A stretch of DNA of 64,000 bases from Bacteroidia bacterium (GCA_039924845.1 JBDTAC010000086.1:1-64000); one strand, 5' to 3'. Shown: positions 7,253-17,137, counted from the stretch's first letter. Translations and numbers: made by a program. Notes: a model not told the origin generated them from the letters alone.

Positions 7253-8152
7253 AGGTATTTTCGGTTGTGGGACACTGGGTTTACTCACCATGTAAACGCC
7301 AAAAAAGATAAAGATAGCTGCAATTATTTTGAGGAGATTCAATTCGTCTTTCCCGAAAAACAAAGCGATTAAGGTTGCGAAAACAGGTTGTAAATAAATA
7401 TACGAACTAACAATGGACGGACTTAGTTTTTCCAAGGCATAGGTGTTTAAAAAATAAGTAATAAAGGTTACTACCACTACCACAAACAAAATACAACACC
7501 AAACGGAAAGAGAGATATGCGCCCAATGTACCGCCAGCGCATCGGAATACCCAAACGGAATAACGTAAATCATTCCGAATAAAAACATCCATTTCATAAT
7601 GGCTGTTGCCGGATATTTCCTCAATAAAGGTTTTGCGAGTACAAGGTAAATAGCCCAAGAGACGGAATTCAACAATACCAATAAATCGCCTTTAATTGTT
7701 TCGGAGCCGAAAGAAAAGTTTTTTTTGAAAAGTAGTAGAATAGTTGCGCCGATAATGCCAAACAGTATTCCGGAAAATTTCCGAGAAGAGATGCGCTCTT
7801 TTAAGAAAAAGGCGGAAAATAAGGCTACTATAATCGGATTCGAAATCATAATAATGGACGCATTAACAGGCGTTGTGATATTTAATCCTTTAAAAAAGAG
7901 CAATTGGTTGGCGGCGGCTCCAAACAGTCCGAGCAACATTAATTTCGGAAAATCTTTCTTCTCTATTTTCACTGTTTTGTACATAAGTGAAAACAACCAA
8001 TACAGAAATGTGGCGCCTACTACGCGCACGAGAATAAACCCGAACGGACGAATGTAATCGGGCATTACTTCTTTGGCAATGGTATAATTGGCAGCGTAAA
8101 AAATAGTTACAAAAAACAATGCCAGATGAGCTTTTAAAGCGTTGTTTTTCAT
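7247..8152 (-). CDS. EamA/DMT-family transporter
   Basis: A 301-residue inner-membrane protein with about ten helices in two homologous EamA halves; the second half begins near residue 150 (GDLLVLLNSVSWAIYLVLAKPLL). Members of the drug/metabolite transporter superfamily export amino acids and other small metabolites; the substrate cannot be predicted. The start ATG at 8150-8152 overlaps the stop codon of the upstream arsC/spx-like gene by one base, so the two are translationally coupled. Its own stop codon is part of a dispersed palindrome. A second EamA gene occurs at 43261-44196. Confidence 0.88.
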   Translation of the reverse strand: MKNNALKAHLALFFVTIFYAANYTIAKEVMPDYIRPFGFILVRVVGATFLYWLFSLMYKTVKIEKKDFPKLMLLGLFGAAANQLLFFKGLNITTPVNASIIMISNPIIVALFSAFFLKERISSRKFSGILFGIIGATILLLFKKNFSFGSETIKGDLLVLLNSVSWAIYLVLAKPLLRKYPATAIMKWMFLFGMIYVIPFGYSDALAVHWAHISLSVWCCILFVVVVVTFITYFLNTYALEKLSPSIVSSYIYLQPVFATLIALFFGKDELNLLKIIAAIFIFFGVYMVSKPSVPQPKIPV

Positions 8153-8502
8153 TATAGGATTGCTTTTACAGCAGCAATGGTTTGTTTGGCATTACCAATA
8201 AAAATACGATTATCCACCACAATAACAGGACGTTTTAGAAACGTATATTCTTCTAAAATATAGTTGCGATATTCTTTTTCGCTGAGCGCTTTTTCTTTTA
8301 AATTCAAGGCTTTGTATTTCATCGCCGTGCGACTAAATAAAGCTTCGTAGCTGCCACTCAATTCTTTTAATTGATCCAATTGGGCTGGACTTATTTTTTC
8401 GTTTTTTATATCTTGAAAAATAAAATTATCAGCTGCTAAATCAAGCTCTTTGATAATTCGCTGACAAGTAGAACAAGAGGATAAAAAGAATATCTTTCGC
8501 AT
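8152..8502 (-). CDS. ArsC/Spx-family thioredoxin-fold protein
   Basis: A 116-residue protein from the preferred start MRKIFFLSSC (an ATG seven codons upstream at 8523 is possible but adds an unconserved extension). It has the N-terminal C-x-x-C of the family (SSCSTCQRI, Cys10 and Cys13), the RPVIVVDNRIFIGNA segment near the C-terminus and the size of ArsC/Spx/YffB proteins. These act as glutaredoxin-like reductases or, as Spx, as transcription modulators; genuine arsenate reductases have one catalytic Cys and an R-x-x-R set that I cannot confirm. It is coupled to the EamA transporter gene, but no arsenic genes are nearby, so an arsenic role is not supported. Confidence 0.75.
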   Translation of the reverse strand: MRKIFFLSSCSTCQRIIKELDLAADNFIFQDIKNEKISPAQLDQLKELSGSYEALFSRTAMKYKALNLKEKALSEKEYRNYILEEYTFLKRPVIVVDNRIFIGNAKQTIAAVKAIL

Positions 8503-8546
8503 GTAATTAGAAGTAAGCTGCAAATGTAGAAAACTAAATGTGCGTA

Positions 8547-8588
8547 AAAAAAGCGTCTCGAAAAATTAATTTTTCGAGACGCTTTTTT
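8547..8588. terminator. Perfect 42-bp palindrome, bidirectional terminator
   Basis: Twenty-one-base arms pair without mismatch: an A-run, then AGCGTCTCG, then the A/T core GAAAAATTAATTTTTC at the centre. It has A-runs and T-runs at both ends and ends 17 bases before the stop of the T9SS gene at 8606, which is transcribed toward it. Confidence 0.85.
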
Positions 8589-8605
8589 AAGGACAAAACG
8601 GGTTG

Positions 8606-10483
8606 TTATTTCACTACCACCAAACGTTTTGTTAAAGAAGCATTGCCTGCATAAAGAGTGTAAGAATAAACACCATTTGGCAAACCAGCTACATTCAAAT
8701 GGATGGAATGTTTTCCAGCTAATTGATCGCCTTGATTTACAGTCATCATTAATTTACCTGTAACATCGTAAATTCTCATAAAAACAGCAGAATGATTAAC
8801 CAATTCATAATTCACTGCCGTTGTTTGATTGGCAGGATTTGGAATGTTTTGATACAATTTCAAATTTCCATTAGACGAAAGTTCAGGAACTCCCAATGGG
8901 GCTAAAATATTCAAGCGAATAAAAGGAACGTTGTTTATATATCCCCAGCTTGGAGTTGAGCCACCAGCAATGTAAACAAATGATGTTTGTATTGGTTGTT
9001 GTGTAACCGCATCATTCGCAACAGCTACTTTACCAGAAGAATTACCTCCCACTAAAATACCCGCAAAATACTTTGTTCCTGCTGTAAGTACAGTAGGAGG
9101 TATTTGCAAAGTAACCCACTGTTTAGTAGTAGAAGGCCCGCCAACATTGTATTGATTTCCGGTAACTATATTATTAAACGCACTGTCTAATAATACAGGA
9201 GAAAAGAATGATCCGTTTGCAGAAGAATCCGTTACAAAAACAGAAATAGACGTTGCTGTAGCTCCGCTTGGGAAATAAAATAAATTAGCCAATTGAGAAC
9301 CATCAACATTACCATTTGTAAACTGAGCTGGACTGATAAATCCAACACCTGTAGTGTCTCCGTTATCACGTGCATAAACAGAATCTGAAATAGAAAAACG
9401 ATCTCCTACAATGATGTTGTTAGAGCTATCCAAATCCGTTTGAGTTTGACTTACGCTGAAAGTAGTAGTATAGCTTTTGCCATTAACAGCCGACGGTGTA
9501 AAAGTAGTTGGAACTGCTACTGTATCTGCCATTGAAGATGGGAAACTGGCTATAGCCGGAGAAGATTGATTAAAAACAGAAGTAGAACCATCGGAAACAT
9601 TTGCGTTCAATATCACATTCGTTTCTGTATTCACACCTGAGTTAAACAAAGCACCACGGAATGTAATCGGAGCTACTTGACTCATTGGTGTTTGTGTGTA
9701 AAAACCTCCATTTTGATACGAAAAATCAGAATAGGCAGTATTCAATGCCATATCGTCTGCTGGTTTGTCAATGATAGATACATCATCTACTTCCCAAGAA
9801 TAACCACATCCTGGACCGTTAGCTAAAGAACTCGGGCTGTAAAACTCAAAACGAATCCATACGGTAGATTGTCCTCCCGCAGTGGGTGTAATATCTACTT
9901 TTAACGTTGTCGGATTCACTCCGTTTCCACCTCCGCAATACGCATTTCCGACCATACTTGCATTTACTGGATATTTTACCCAAGTGGTACCATCGTTACT
10001 TACAAAGACGAAAGTACTGTCTGAAAATCGTTTATACCACTCTTGAAAAACCAAACGCACATTTGCGTGTGCCGATAAGTTAATTGAATTTGCAGTAGTT
10101 AAATCTGCTATTTCGTTGCCGCTGCAATCTTGGTTAGAATCAAACCAAGCAAAACCGTTGGCTGCTGTAGTAGAATTTATTTTTCCGATACCATAACCCC
10201 CAGAGTTGGTTGGTCCAGCAGTTCCAATTTGCCAATTACCGTAAACAGAATCTGCAGTAAGTGCGTTTCCTGATCTTACCCATTTGGATGGAACGGAAAA
10301 ATCATCCGACCATATTGCCCCAGCCAAGGTAGCAGGAGGCGTATTTTTTTTCAAAAAATGAGCAGACGGAGTTGTTGTTTTGTGGTGCTTCGCCGTGCTT
10401 GATAGTTTTGCTTCTGGCTTGTGTTGCGCAAAGGCAAACGTACTAAAAGCAATGCTCGCAGTTAATAATGTAATTTTTTTCAT
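8606..10483 (-). CDS. Secreted protein with T9SS type A sorting domain
   Basis: A 625-residue protein with signal peptide (MKKITLLTASIAFSTFAFAQ). Residues about 55-235 resemble a jelly-roll/MAM-like domain of extracellular proteins (WSDDFSVPSKW ... GPGCGYSWEVDDVSI). The C-terminal 80 residues are a type IX secretion sorting domain: YQNIPNPANQTTAVNYEL, MRIYDVTGKLM, GKHSIHLNVAGLPNGVY and the final KRLVVVK. It would be exported through the T9SS to the surface or medium. It has no catalytic motif that I can name. A strong palindromic terminator follows; it shares its sorting-domain type with the next gene at 10636, to which it may be paralogous in the tail. Confidence 0.85.
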   Translation of the reverse strand: MKKITLLTASIAFSTFAFAQHKPEAKLSSTAKHHKTTTPSAHFLKKNTPPATLAGAIWSDDFSVPSKWVRSGNALTADSVYGNWQIGTAGPTNSGGYGIGKINSTTAANGFAWFDSNQDCSGNEIADLTTANSINLSAHANVRLVFQEWYKRFSDSTFVFVSNDGTTWVKYPVNASMVGNAYCGGGNGVNPTTLKVDITPTAGGQSTVWIRFEFYSPSSLANGPGCGYSWEVDDVSIIDKPADDMALNTAYSDFSYQNGGFYTQTPMSQVAPITFRGALFNSGVNTETNVILNANVSDGSTSVFNQSSPAIASFPSSMADTVAVPTTFTPSAVNGKSYTTTFSVSQTQTDLDSSNNIIVGDRFSISDSVYARDNGDTTGVGFISPAQFTNGNVDGSQLANLFYFPSGATATSISVFVTDSSANGSFFSPVLLDSAFNNIVTGNQYNVGGPSTTKQWVTLQIPPTVLTAGTKYFAGILVGGNSSGKVAVANDAVTQQPIQTSFVYIAGGSTPSWGYINNVPFIRLNILAPLGVPELSSNGNLKLYQNIPNPANQTTAVNYELVNHSAVFMRIYDVTGKLMMTVNQGDQLAGKHSIHLNVAGLPNGVYSYTLYAGNASLTKRLVVVK

Positions 10484-10581
10484 AGGGGGTTTTATTTAGT
10501 TTAAAAATAGAATTTCTGCAAAGGTAAACTATTTTTCCAAAACGGTTATTGATATTTAATGAACCAAAAATAAAGGCACAA

Positions 10582-10621
10582 AAAAAGGGCTTCGAAAAAT
10601 TAATTTTTCGAAGCCCTTTTT
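10582..10621. terminator. Perfect 40-bp palindrome, bidirectional terminator
   Basis: Twenty-base arms pair perfectly: an A-run, GGGCTTC, then the A/T core GAAAAATTAATTTTTC in the middle. It is 14 bases past the stop of the 10636 gene, which reads toward it. Confidence 0.85.
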
Positions 10622-10635
10622 AATCTATTAAAAAA

Positions 10636-11826
10636 TTATTTCACAACAACCATTTTGTTGGTTAATCTGTGATCGTCTGCTTTCAAAGAATAATAATAAG
10701 TACCAGCAGCTAAATTAGCTACGTTTACTTGGATGCTGTGTTTTCCAACAACTTCTGCACCTTGATTCATATCCATAACAAGTCTTCCTGTTACATCGAA
10801 TACTTTCAAATCAACATTTTTTGCTGCATCAGCTAATTGATAACCAATAGTTGCAGTGGATGTTGAAGGGTTTGGATAACATTGTCCTAATGTTAAGCCT
10901 TCGATAGTACGACCATCATTGATACCAGTAGTGTTGTTAAAAGTAACCATTGCTACCATGCGGATATCCTGAATATATGTTGGTTCTTGTGTTGTACCAC
11001 ATGTATATCCAATATTTTGTCCTGCAGCGTTAGGAAGTTGACCGTAAGTAGCAAATTGTGCAAATTGAACAAAACTATTAACCGTGATTGCTGGTGTTTT
11101 AATAGGGTTGTAAAGTGTTGTTACTGCGTATGGACTACTGCTACAAGTAATAGATCCGAATCCAGCTACAAAACCGAGTGTATCCATTTTGCTTCCAAAA
11201 TATTGTACTTGTACTGCAAATTTAGCTGCTCCTGTTATTGCTTGGTTAAATCCAAAAGCAACCATTCTTTGCTGAAGCCAATTTCCAGTAAGTGGAGAGC
11301 TTGGAGGGATTATCATTGGATTTACTGCAATTGGCGCTCCTGTAGGATAACCGCCTGCATTTACAGGAATTAAACTAACAACTAAAGTATCAGCCATTCC
11401 AGAAGCATTGCTTTGTCCTAAACTGATATAAATTGAATCTACCACTAAACCACTAACTACTTTTTGTGCATAACCTACTTGATTGTTAGAATCATAAATA
11501 GAGTCAAATGCAGTTAGGAAATAATTCAACGGAGTATTTGTTGCAGAACTATCTGCAGGCCATTTGTAATGCGCATTTATGTTCCATGCAAATGCCATGT
11601 AAGTACCAGCTGTGTACAAAATCGAATCTGCTGATTCATAATTGATGTAAACAGTTGTTGCTCCTTGAGTGGAAGGAGGCTGGTGATTTCTTCTTTGTGC
11701 TTTCACAGGTGTTATGCTGTGTGCTTTGTAAAGTTTAGGAGTAGCGAGATGCAAAGGAGCTACTTCCTGTGCGAACGTGGCAAGACCCAAGGATACAGCC
11801 ACAACAGTAGTAATTAATTTTTTCAT
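10636..11826 (-). CDS. Secreted protein with T9SS type A sorting domain
   Basis: A 396-residue protein with signal peptide (MKKLITTVVAVSLGLATFAQ) and a C-terminal T9SS sorting domain (GQCYPNPSTSTATIGYQL, LKVFDVTGRLVMDM, GKHSIQVNVANLAAGTYYYSL, TNKMVVVK). The middle is beta-rich and low in charge and carries no recognised catalytic motif. Its sorting tail is close to that of the 8606 gene, with the same GKHSI phrase, and both genes point the same way, so they may have arisen from one another at least in their tails. It is probably a surface or released protein. Confidence 0.82.
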   Translation of the reverse strand: MKKLITTVVAVSLGLATFAQEVAPLHLATPKLYKAHSITPVKAQRRNHQPPSTQGATTVYINYESADSILYTAGTYMAFAWNINAHYKWPADSSATNTPLNYFLTAFDSIYDSNNQVGYAQKVVSGLVVDSIYISLGQSNASGMADTLVVSLIPVNAGGYPTGAPIAVNPMIIPPSSPLTGNWLQQRMVAFGFNQAITGAAKFAVQVQYFGSKMDTLGFVAGFGSITCSSSPYAVTTLYNPIKTPAITVNSFVQFAQFATYGQLPNAAGQNIGYTCGTTQEPTYIQDIRMVAMVTFNNTTGINDGRTIEGLTLGQCYPNPSTSTATIGYQLADAAKNVDLKVFDVTGRLVMDMNQGAEVVGKHSIQVNVANLAAGTYYYSLKADDHRLTNKMVVVK

Positions 11827-11931
11827 GTTTTATTTTTTTTAGTTTTGTTTGATTTTAATTATTTTTTAATTCTCTATTGACGTGCAAATATAGTCAGAGT
11901 TTAATTACGTCCAAATTTTTTAACAAAAAAA

Positions 11932-14805
11932 TTATGCTAATTCTTTTTCTGTCTGATAATTCTCTATTGGCGGACAGGCACAAATTAAATTCCGATCGCC
12001 ATGCGCATTGTCCACACGCGCTACACTTGGCCAAAATTTACTTTCTTTTACCCATGTTAGTGGATACACCGCTTTTTCGCGCGAATATGAATGCGCCCAA
12101 GTGTCAGTTATCACGGATTTTGCTGTGTGAGGCGCATTTTTTAAAACATTATCTTCCTTGTCTGCTTTGCCCGAAATAATTTCATCAATTTCTTTTTTGA
12201 TGGAAATCATCGCTTCGCAAAAACGATCTAATTCTTCTTTCGATTCACTTTCGGTTGGCTCTACCATTAAAGTATCATGTACCGGAAACGAAACCGTTGG
12301 CGCGTGAAATCCATAATCCATTAATCGTTTTGCGATATCGCCTACTTCTATTCCTGCTTCGCGTTTAAACGCGACACAATCCAAAATCATTTCGTGTGCA
12401 CAACGTCCATTTTTTCCACTGTAAAGTGTTTTATAATTATTTTTTAATGATTCTTTGATGTAGTTGGCATTCAATATCGCTAATTTAGTTGCTTCAGTTA
12501 CGCCTTCTCTACCAAGCATTTTAATATAACCATACGAAATTAAAAGTATCAATGCACTTCCGTAAGGTGCTGCCGAAACTGCCGAAATCGCTTTCTCACC
12601 ACCTGTTTTAATAAGCACATGTCCCGGAAGAAACGGCACTAATTGTTTTGCCACACCAATTGGTCCCATTCCCGGACCGCCGCCACCGTGCGGGATTGCA
12701 AATGTTTTGTGTAAGTTCAAATGACAAACATCTGCACCAATATTTCCTGGACTTGTTAAACCAACTTGCGCATTCATATTGGCGCCATCCATATAAACTT
12801 GTCCACCATTTTCATGGATAATATTCGTAATTTCAATAATACTTTCTTCGTAAACGCCGTGTGTGCTCGGATAAGTAACCATTAAACATGATAAATTATT
12901 TTTATTAGCAATGGCTTTTTCACGCAAATCGTTTGCGTCAATATTCCCTTTTACATCACACTTTACAATAATTATTTTCATTCCTGCCATAGCTGCACTT
13001 GCCGGATTGGTACCATGTGCACTTGCTGGAATCAACGCTACATTTCTATGCGCATCGCCACGTGATTGATGGTACGCTTGAATTACCAATAATCCTGCAT
13101 ATTCGCCTTGTGCGCCACTATTCGGCTGAAAACTCATTTTTGCAAAGCCAGTTATTTCAGATAAATTTCTATCCAATTCAGCAATTATTTCCTGATAACC
13201 TTGCGCTTGATCCACAGGAACGAAGGGATGAATGTTCGCAAATTCATTCCAAGTAATTGGATACAATTCCGACGCAGCATTTAATTTCATCGTACAAGAA
13301 CCTAAGGAAATCATCGAATGCGTGAGCGACAAATCTTTATTTTCCAAACGTTTTATATAACGCATCATATCTGTTTCGGAATGATATTTATTAAAAACAG
13401 GATGTGTTAAAATAGAAGACTTTCTGTACTTAATTTTTGCTGTTTGATCAAAAATGTTTTTTTCAGAGATTTCAGAAATATTTTTTCCAGAAGCCTTTGC
13501 AAATAGTTGCACAATCGCATTTACATCTTCAGTATTGGTGGTTTGATCTACCGAAATAGTAAGTGCGTTTTCGAGGTATCGAAAATTTATTTTTTCAGTC
13601 TCTGCTAAAATTTTTATTTTAGAAGGTTTGATATTATTTATTTTAATCGTGTCAAAATAATTTTCCGAAGAAACATCAAATCCTAATTTTTTTAATTCGC
13701 TTGCTAAAGTAGCAGCCGTTAGATGCACTTGTTCCGCAATTCCCTTCAAACCTTCTGGTCCGTGATAAACTGCGTACATACTTGCCATAATCGCCAACAA
13801 AGCTTGAGCGGTACAAATATTGGAAGTTGCTTTGTCTCTACGAATGTGTTGCTCGCGTGTTTGCAATGCCATTCGCAAAGCCGCATTTCCTTGCGCATCT
13901 TGCGACACGCCAATAATACGTCCTGGAATAATCCGTTTGTATTCTTCGCGACAAGCAAAAAATGCCGCATGCGGTCCACCATAACCCATCGGCACACCAA
14001 AGCGTTGCGTATTGCCAACAACCACATCTGCGCCCCATTCGCCAGGAGGCGTTAATAAAACCAAACTTAAAATATCAGCAGCAACGGCAACAGCACACCC
14101 GTTTGCTTTTGCGATTTTTACAAATTCTGCGTAGTCATTTACAATTCCATCAGCTGTTGGATATTGCAACAAAATGCCATACATTTTTTTATTGAAATTT
14201 ATTTTTTTGACATCGCCAATAATTAATTCAATTCCTAATGGAAGTGCGCGTGTTTTAAGTGTATCAATGGTTTGCGGATAACATTCGTCCGAAACAAAAA
14301 ATTGATTTGCTTCATTTTTCATTGCTTCGCGCGAACGATTATTATACAACATGGTCATTGCTTCTGCCGCGGCGGTTGCTTCATCCAACAAAGAAGCATT
14401 GGCGATTTCCATTCCGGTTAAATCCATAATCATGGTTTGGAAATTAAGCAAAGCCTCCAGACGACCTTGTGCAATTTCTGCCTGATAAGGTGTGTAAGCG
14501 GTGTACCAACCCGGATTTTCCAACACATTTCGTTGATTCACCGCTGGAATAATCGTATTGTAATAACCTAATCCGATATACGATTTGAAAACTTTATTTT
14601 TGGAAGCCAAAACGCGCAAATGTTTTTGATAATCGTATTCGCTCATTCCTGCAGCTAAATCAAGCGGTTTTTTTAAGCGAATGTTCGCGGGAATCGTTTG
14701 ATCAATCAATTCATCCAGCGATTGTACGCCAATTTTTTTCAGCATTTGTGTTATTTCATTTTTGCGCGGACCATTATGGCGCGCAGCAAATACATCTTTC
14801 ATCAT
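11932..14805 (-). CDS. gcvP: Glycine dehydrogenase (decarboxylating), P-protein
   Basis: A 957-residue single-chain P-protein of the glycine cleavage system: it decarboxylates glycine with pyridoxal phosphate and passes the aminomethyl group to GcvH. The PLP lysine is in [20 protein letters not shown] (about residue 700), and the N-terminal [12 protein letters not shown] pattern and [11 protein letters not shown]-type segments are as in the family. The length is normal. The start is placed at the ATG ATG at 14800-14805, because the minus-7 box at 14829-14836 would leave the upstream frame untranscribed. The gene stands alone; gcvT and gcvH are not in the window. Confidence 0.97.
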   Translation of the reverse strand: MMKDVFAARHNGPRKNEITQMLKKIGVQSLDELIDQTIPANIRLKKPLDLAAGMSEYDYQKHLRVLASKNKVFKSYIGLGYYNTIIPAVNQRNVLENPGWYTAYTPYQAEIAQGRLEALLNFQTMIMDLTGMEIANASLLDEATAAAEAMTMLYNNRSREAMKNEANQFFVSDECYPQTIDTLKTRALPLGIELIIGDVKKINFNKKMYGILLQYPTADGIVNDYAEFVKIAKANGCAVAVAADILSLVLLTPPGEWGADVVVGNTQRFGVPMGYGGPHAAFFACREEYKRIIPGRIIGVSQDAQGNAALRMALQTREQHIRRDKATSNICTAQALLAIMASMYAVYHGPEGLKGIAEQVHLTAATLASELKKLGFDVSSENYFDTIKINNIKPSKIKILAETEKINFRYLENALTISVDQTTNTEDVNAIVQLFAKASGKNISEISEKNIFDQTAKIKYRKSSILTHPVFNKYHSETDMMRYIKRLENKDLSLTHSMISLGSCTMKLNAASELYPITWNEFANIHPFVPVDQAQGYQEIIAELDRNLSEITGFAKMSFQPNSGAQGEYAGLLVIQAYHQSRGDAHRNVALIPASAHGTNPASAAMAGMKIIIVKCDVKGNIDANDLREKAIANKNNLSCLMVTYPSTHGVYEESIIEITNIIHENGGQVYMDGANMNAQVGLTSPGNIGADVCHLNLHKTFAIPHGGGGPGMGPIGVAKQLVPFLPGHVLIKTGGEKAISAVSAAPYGSALILLISYGYIKMLGREGVTEATKLAILNANYIKESLKNNYKTLYSGKNGRCAHEMILDCVAFKREAGIEVGDIAKRLMDYGFHAPTVSFPVHDTLMVEPTESESKEELDRFCEAMISIKKEIDEIISGKADKEDNVLKNAPHTAKSVITDTWAHSYSREKAVYPLTWVKESKFWPSVARVDNAHGDRNLICACPPIENYQTEKELA

Positions 14806-14828
14806 GTTTTCCTTTTTTTTAAGAAGCA

Positions 14829-14836
14829 CAAAGATA
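14829..14836 (-). promoter_or_regulatory. Minus-7 box for gcvP
   Basis: On the minus strand this reads TATCTTTG, an exact TAnnTTTG match. Transcription would begin near 14822, about 17 bases before the ATG at 14805, and this decides against the longer reading frame that starts at 14829. Confidence 0.55.
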
Positions 14837-14940
14837 ATGAGAATTGCAATTTGTATTTCATTGTTAAAAACAAAAATTAGTACTTTTCGCAGCTATTTAT
14901 CAAATTGATTAGCTTTACCAAGAAATTTTTTTTCGAAGAG

Positions 14941-15576
14941 ATGAAATACACAAACTTTTTTTTATTCGTTTTCTGCTTTTTTTTCGGGTTTTCTGTTGCT
15001 ATTTCTGCACAACAAAAATCCTACAGCGCTTCCACTGACAGCATTCTATTGTTAAACGGGAAACAATTTGTTACTCATATTGTGGACACGCTGAATGGTT
15101 TAGTAACACTCAAAAATCCAAACGGCAATAAAAAAAATATTTTACTCGAGAAAGACCGTATTTACCAAATTAATTTCGGCAACGGCACAAAAAAAACATA
15201 TTATAAGCAAGATTCATTGGAGGAAAATTATTTTACAGTAGCGGAAATGGGCTATTTTATCAAAGGAGAACAAGATGCGCGCAAAGGCTTTAAGCCTTGG
15301 TGGACAACGGTAGGCGGCGGTGTTAGTGGTTTTGGAGGAGGTTTGGTCGCAAGCATTTTAGCTCCTGTACCCGTTTTTGTTTTTTTTATTGCGTCTGGAA
15401 TTCCAAAAGTTCGAATTCGGCATGAAACGGTTTCCAACATCGAATATTTAAAACACGATACCTACATTATGGGATACGAGCGCGTTGCCCGCAGTAAAAG
15501 AGCTTTCAATGTTTTAAAAGGCGGACTAATTGGCTTGGCTGTCGGAATATTTGTAGGGATAAAATATGTGAAATAA
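14941..15576 (+). CDS. Exported protein with hydrophobic C-terminal segments, unknown
   Basis: A 211-residue protein from the ATG at 14941, chosen because it gives a clean signal peptide (MKYTNFFLFVFCFFFG ... AISAQQ). A beta-rich region follows (LLNGKQFVTHIVDTLNGLVTLKNPNG), then a glycine-rich hydrophobic stretch (VGGGVSGFGGGLVASILAP, about residues 133-151) and a second one near the C-terminus. The beta part resembles a small domain found in other Bacteroidota exported proteins that deal with cell-surface stimuli, but I cannot name it. It is followed after 21 bases by the UbiA-like gene. Function unknown. Confidence 0.55.
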   Translation: MKYTNFFLFVFCFFFGFSVAISAQQKSYSASTDSILLLNGKQFVTHIVDTLNGLVTLKNPNGNKKNILLEKDRIYQINFGNGTKKTYYKQDSLEENYFTVAEMGYFIKGEQDARKGFKPWWTTVGGGVSGFGGGLVASILAPVPVFVFFIASGIPKVRIRHETVSNIEYLKHDTYIMGYERVARSKRAFNVLKGGLIGLAVGIFVGIKYVK

Positions 15577-15597
15577 TTCTTGGAGAGATGTTGTGCG

Positions 15598-16479
15598 ATG
15601 AAAAAAATAACCGATTTTGTTCTGTTTACAAATATTTTCGTAGCATTATCGGTAGTCAGCTTGGTTTTTGAAACGCAACTTATTACAAAACACACCATTT
15701 CTGATTTTAAATTTCCTATTTTTCTTTTTTTTTCAACCCTTTTTTTATACGATTTTCATCGAATATTTCGGATGAAAACTTCGGTTTCTGATTTTGCATT
15801 GCCTCCTCGTCACCAATGGCTTCTTGAAAATAAAATTGCTTTTCGTTTTGTCTTTTTTTTCGCTTTGGCGGGAGAAATTTTTTCCTTAATTTATTATATC
15901 AATTGGATGACTTTTCTATGCCTGATTCCGATTGGCGGAATTTCGTTTGGATACACCGTTCCGTTTATAAAAACAAAGCGCGGTTGGATTCGCTTGCGCG
16001 ATATACGCGGACTAAAAATATTTTTGATAACACTCGTTCTCGGCTTAGTTACCGTTGTACTTCCCGTAGTTGCATACGCTAATCTTTCAGCGCTTCTTCG
16101 TCCAGAAATCATTTTTATTTTCATTCGCCGAATGCTTTTTATTTTCGCCATTACCATTCCCTTCGACATTCGCGATGTGGATTACGATCGACAAAATAAT
16201 ATTGAAACCTTACCTGTTTTATTTGGTATTCCGCGCGCTAAAAAAATGGCAATTTATAGCCTTGCCGCTTTCGCGGGATGCGTCATTTTACAACTTTTTA
16301 TATTGCCGAAAATGTCTTCGTTATACGCTGTAGCACTGATTATTTCTATTGTTCCAACTTCCATTTCAATTTTAAAAACAAAAAAAAGCAGCAGCGATTA
16401 TTTTTTTTCTTTCGCTGTTGAAGGCATGATGATTGTGCAATGCTTTTTAATTATTGCCGCGTATATAATTGAGCGATAA
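15598..16479 (+). CDS. UbiA-family-like membrane protein lacking the first aspartate motif
   Basis: A 294-residue polytopic membrane protein starting at the ATG at 15598 (an in-frame TTG at 15580 would add six residues). The segment DIRDVDYDRQNNIETLPVLFG (split here: DIRDVDYDRQ, NNIETLPVLFG; about residues 195-215) is the second Asp-rich motif of UbiA prenyltransferases. The expected first motif N-D-x-x-D-x-x-x-D is replaced by LYDFHRIFRMK (about residues 50-60), so magnesium-diphosphate binding may be lost or changed. It could be a divergent prenyltransferase or a relative with another role. Its 3' end overlaps the convergent methyltransferase gene by 29 bases. Confidence 0.7.
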   Translation: MKKITDFVLFTNIFVALSVVSLVFETQLITKHTISDFKFPIFLFFSTLFLYDFHRIFRMKTSVSDFALPPRHQWLLENKIAFRFVFFFALAGEIFSLIYYINWMTFLCLIPIGGISFGYTVPFIKTKRGWIRLRDIRGLKIFLITLVLGLVTVVLPVVAYANLSALLRPEIIFIFIRRMLFIFAITIPFDIRDVDYDRQNNIETLPVLFGIPRAKKMAIYSLAAFAGCVILQLFILPKMSSLYAVALIISIVPTSISILKTKKSSSDYFFSFAVEGMMIVQCFLIIAAYIIER

Positions 16480-17116
16480 TCAAGCCTTTCAAAAAATATT
16501 TTTTTGAGATAGAACAATAACCCAAGTCGAAAAAATATTTTTCGAAGCAAGGCAATTCCGTTACGCCAAGCGCACAAAAGATATTGAAAAAAAAGTACAA
16601 CAATCGTACAATTAATTTCGAAAAATAATACATCCAACGCGGAGATTTTGAAATATGAAAATCACAAAATAACCATTTCCCTTGCGGAGATAATTTTTCA
16701 TCCAATCGCTGCATCATTTGCTGTAATTCGTTTCCAGAAAAAAAATCCAGTACAAAAGGCGTAATAATCAAATCGAAAAAATAATTTTTCGGAAGGTCTT
16801 TTTCGGAGCCGCAATGAAAAATAATAGAATAGTTTTTTTTAGGAAACTTTTTTTCGACACGTCTTTTTGTTTCCGAAATCATCTTGTCAGAAACATCCAA
16901 ATAATAATAATTTGTAGTTGTATTTTGTTTTAACAATTCGATTAATAATTTTCCATTCCCCCCACCAATTATCAATACAGACGAGGCTTTATTGATTTCT
17001 GACAAAAAATAAATTTGCGATTCGAAAATTTTTTTTCCAAAAAATAAATGGGCTAAACTTTGGTAAATCGGAGCCAGAAAATTAATTCCTTTTCGTATCC
17101 GATCTTGTTTTTGCAT
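16451..17116 (-). CDS. Class I SAM-dependent methyltransferase
   Basis: A 221-residue protein with the Rossmann methyltransferase motif I (VLIIGGGNGKLLIELL, about residues 46-61), an acidic end of strand 2 (YYLDVSD) and motif IV-like DLIITPFVLDFF. The substrate is unknown; the overall type is that of ubiquinone/menaquinone-like or small-molecule methyltransferases. It follows hemL by 8 bases and so is probably co-transcribed. Three copies of the A/T-core palindrome lie inside its coding sequence and encode KNYFFD, FEKYFF and KKYFLKG (16773-16792, 16526-16548, 16484-16508). A fourth covers the junction with hemL. Confidence 0.82.
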   Translation of the reverse strand: MQKQDRIRKGINFLAPIYQSLAHLFFGKKIFESQIYFLSEINKASSVLIIGGGNGKLLIELLKQNTTTNYYYLDVSDKMISETKRRVEKKFPKKNYSIIFHCGSEKDLPKNYFFDLIITPFVLDFFSGNELQQMMQRLDEKLSPQGKWLFCDFHISKSPRWMYYFSKLIVRLLYFFFNIFCALGVTELPCFEKYFFDLGYCSISKKYFLKGLIIAQLYTRQ

Positions 17117-17137
17117 TTGAAAAATTATTTTTTCAAA
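17116..17137. repeat. A/T-core palindrome joining hemL and methyltransferase gene
   Basis: TTTGAAAAATTATTTTTTCA and two more bases. It contains the hemL stop codon (17125-17127), and the methyltransferase start codon (17114-17116) touches its left edge, so one element forms the whole junction between two genes. Confidence 0.7.

Noticed and set aside
7725-8057. 110-codon frame opposite the EamA transporter gene
   Set aside because: Antisense shadow of a clear membrane protein gene.
8152-8502. Arsenate reductase role
   Set aside because: The family match is clear but two cysteines in C-x-x-C and no neighbouring arsenic genes make the specific function unsupported.
13723-14195. Frames antisense or shifted to gcvP
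   Set aside because: They lie fully inside a highly conserved enzyme gene and have no leader or domain-like content.
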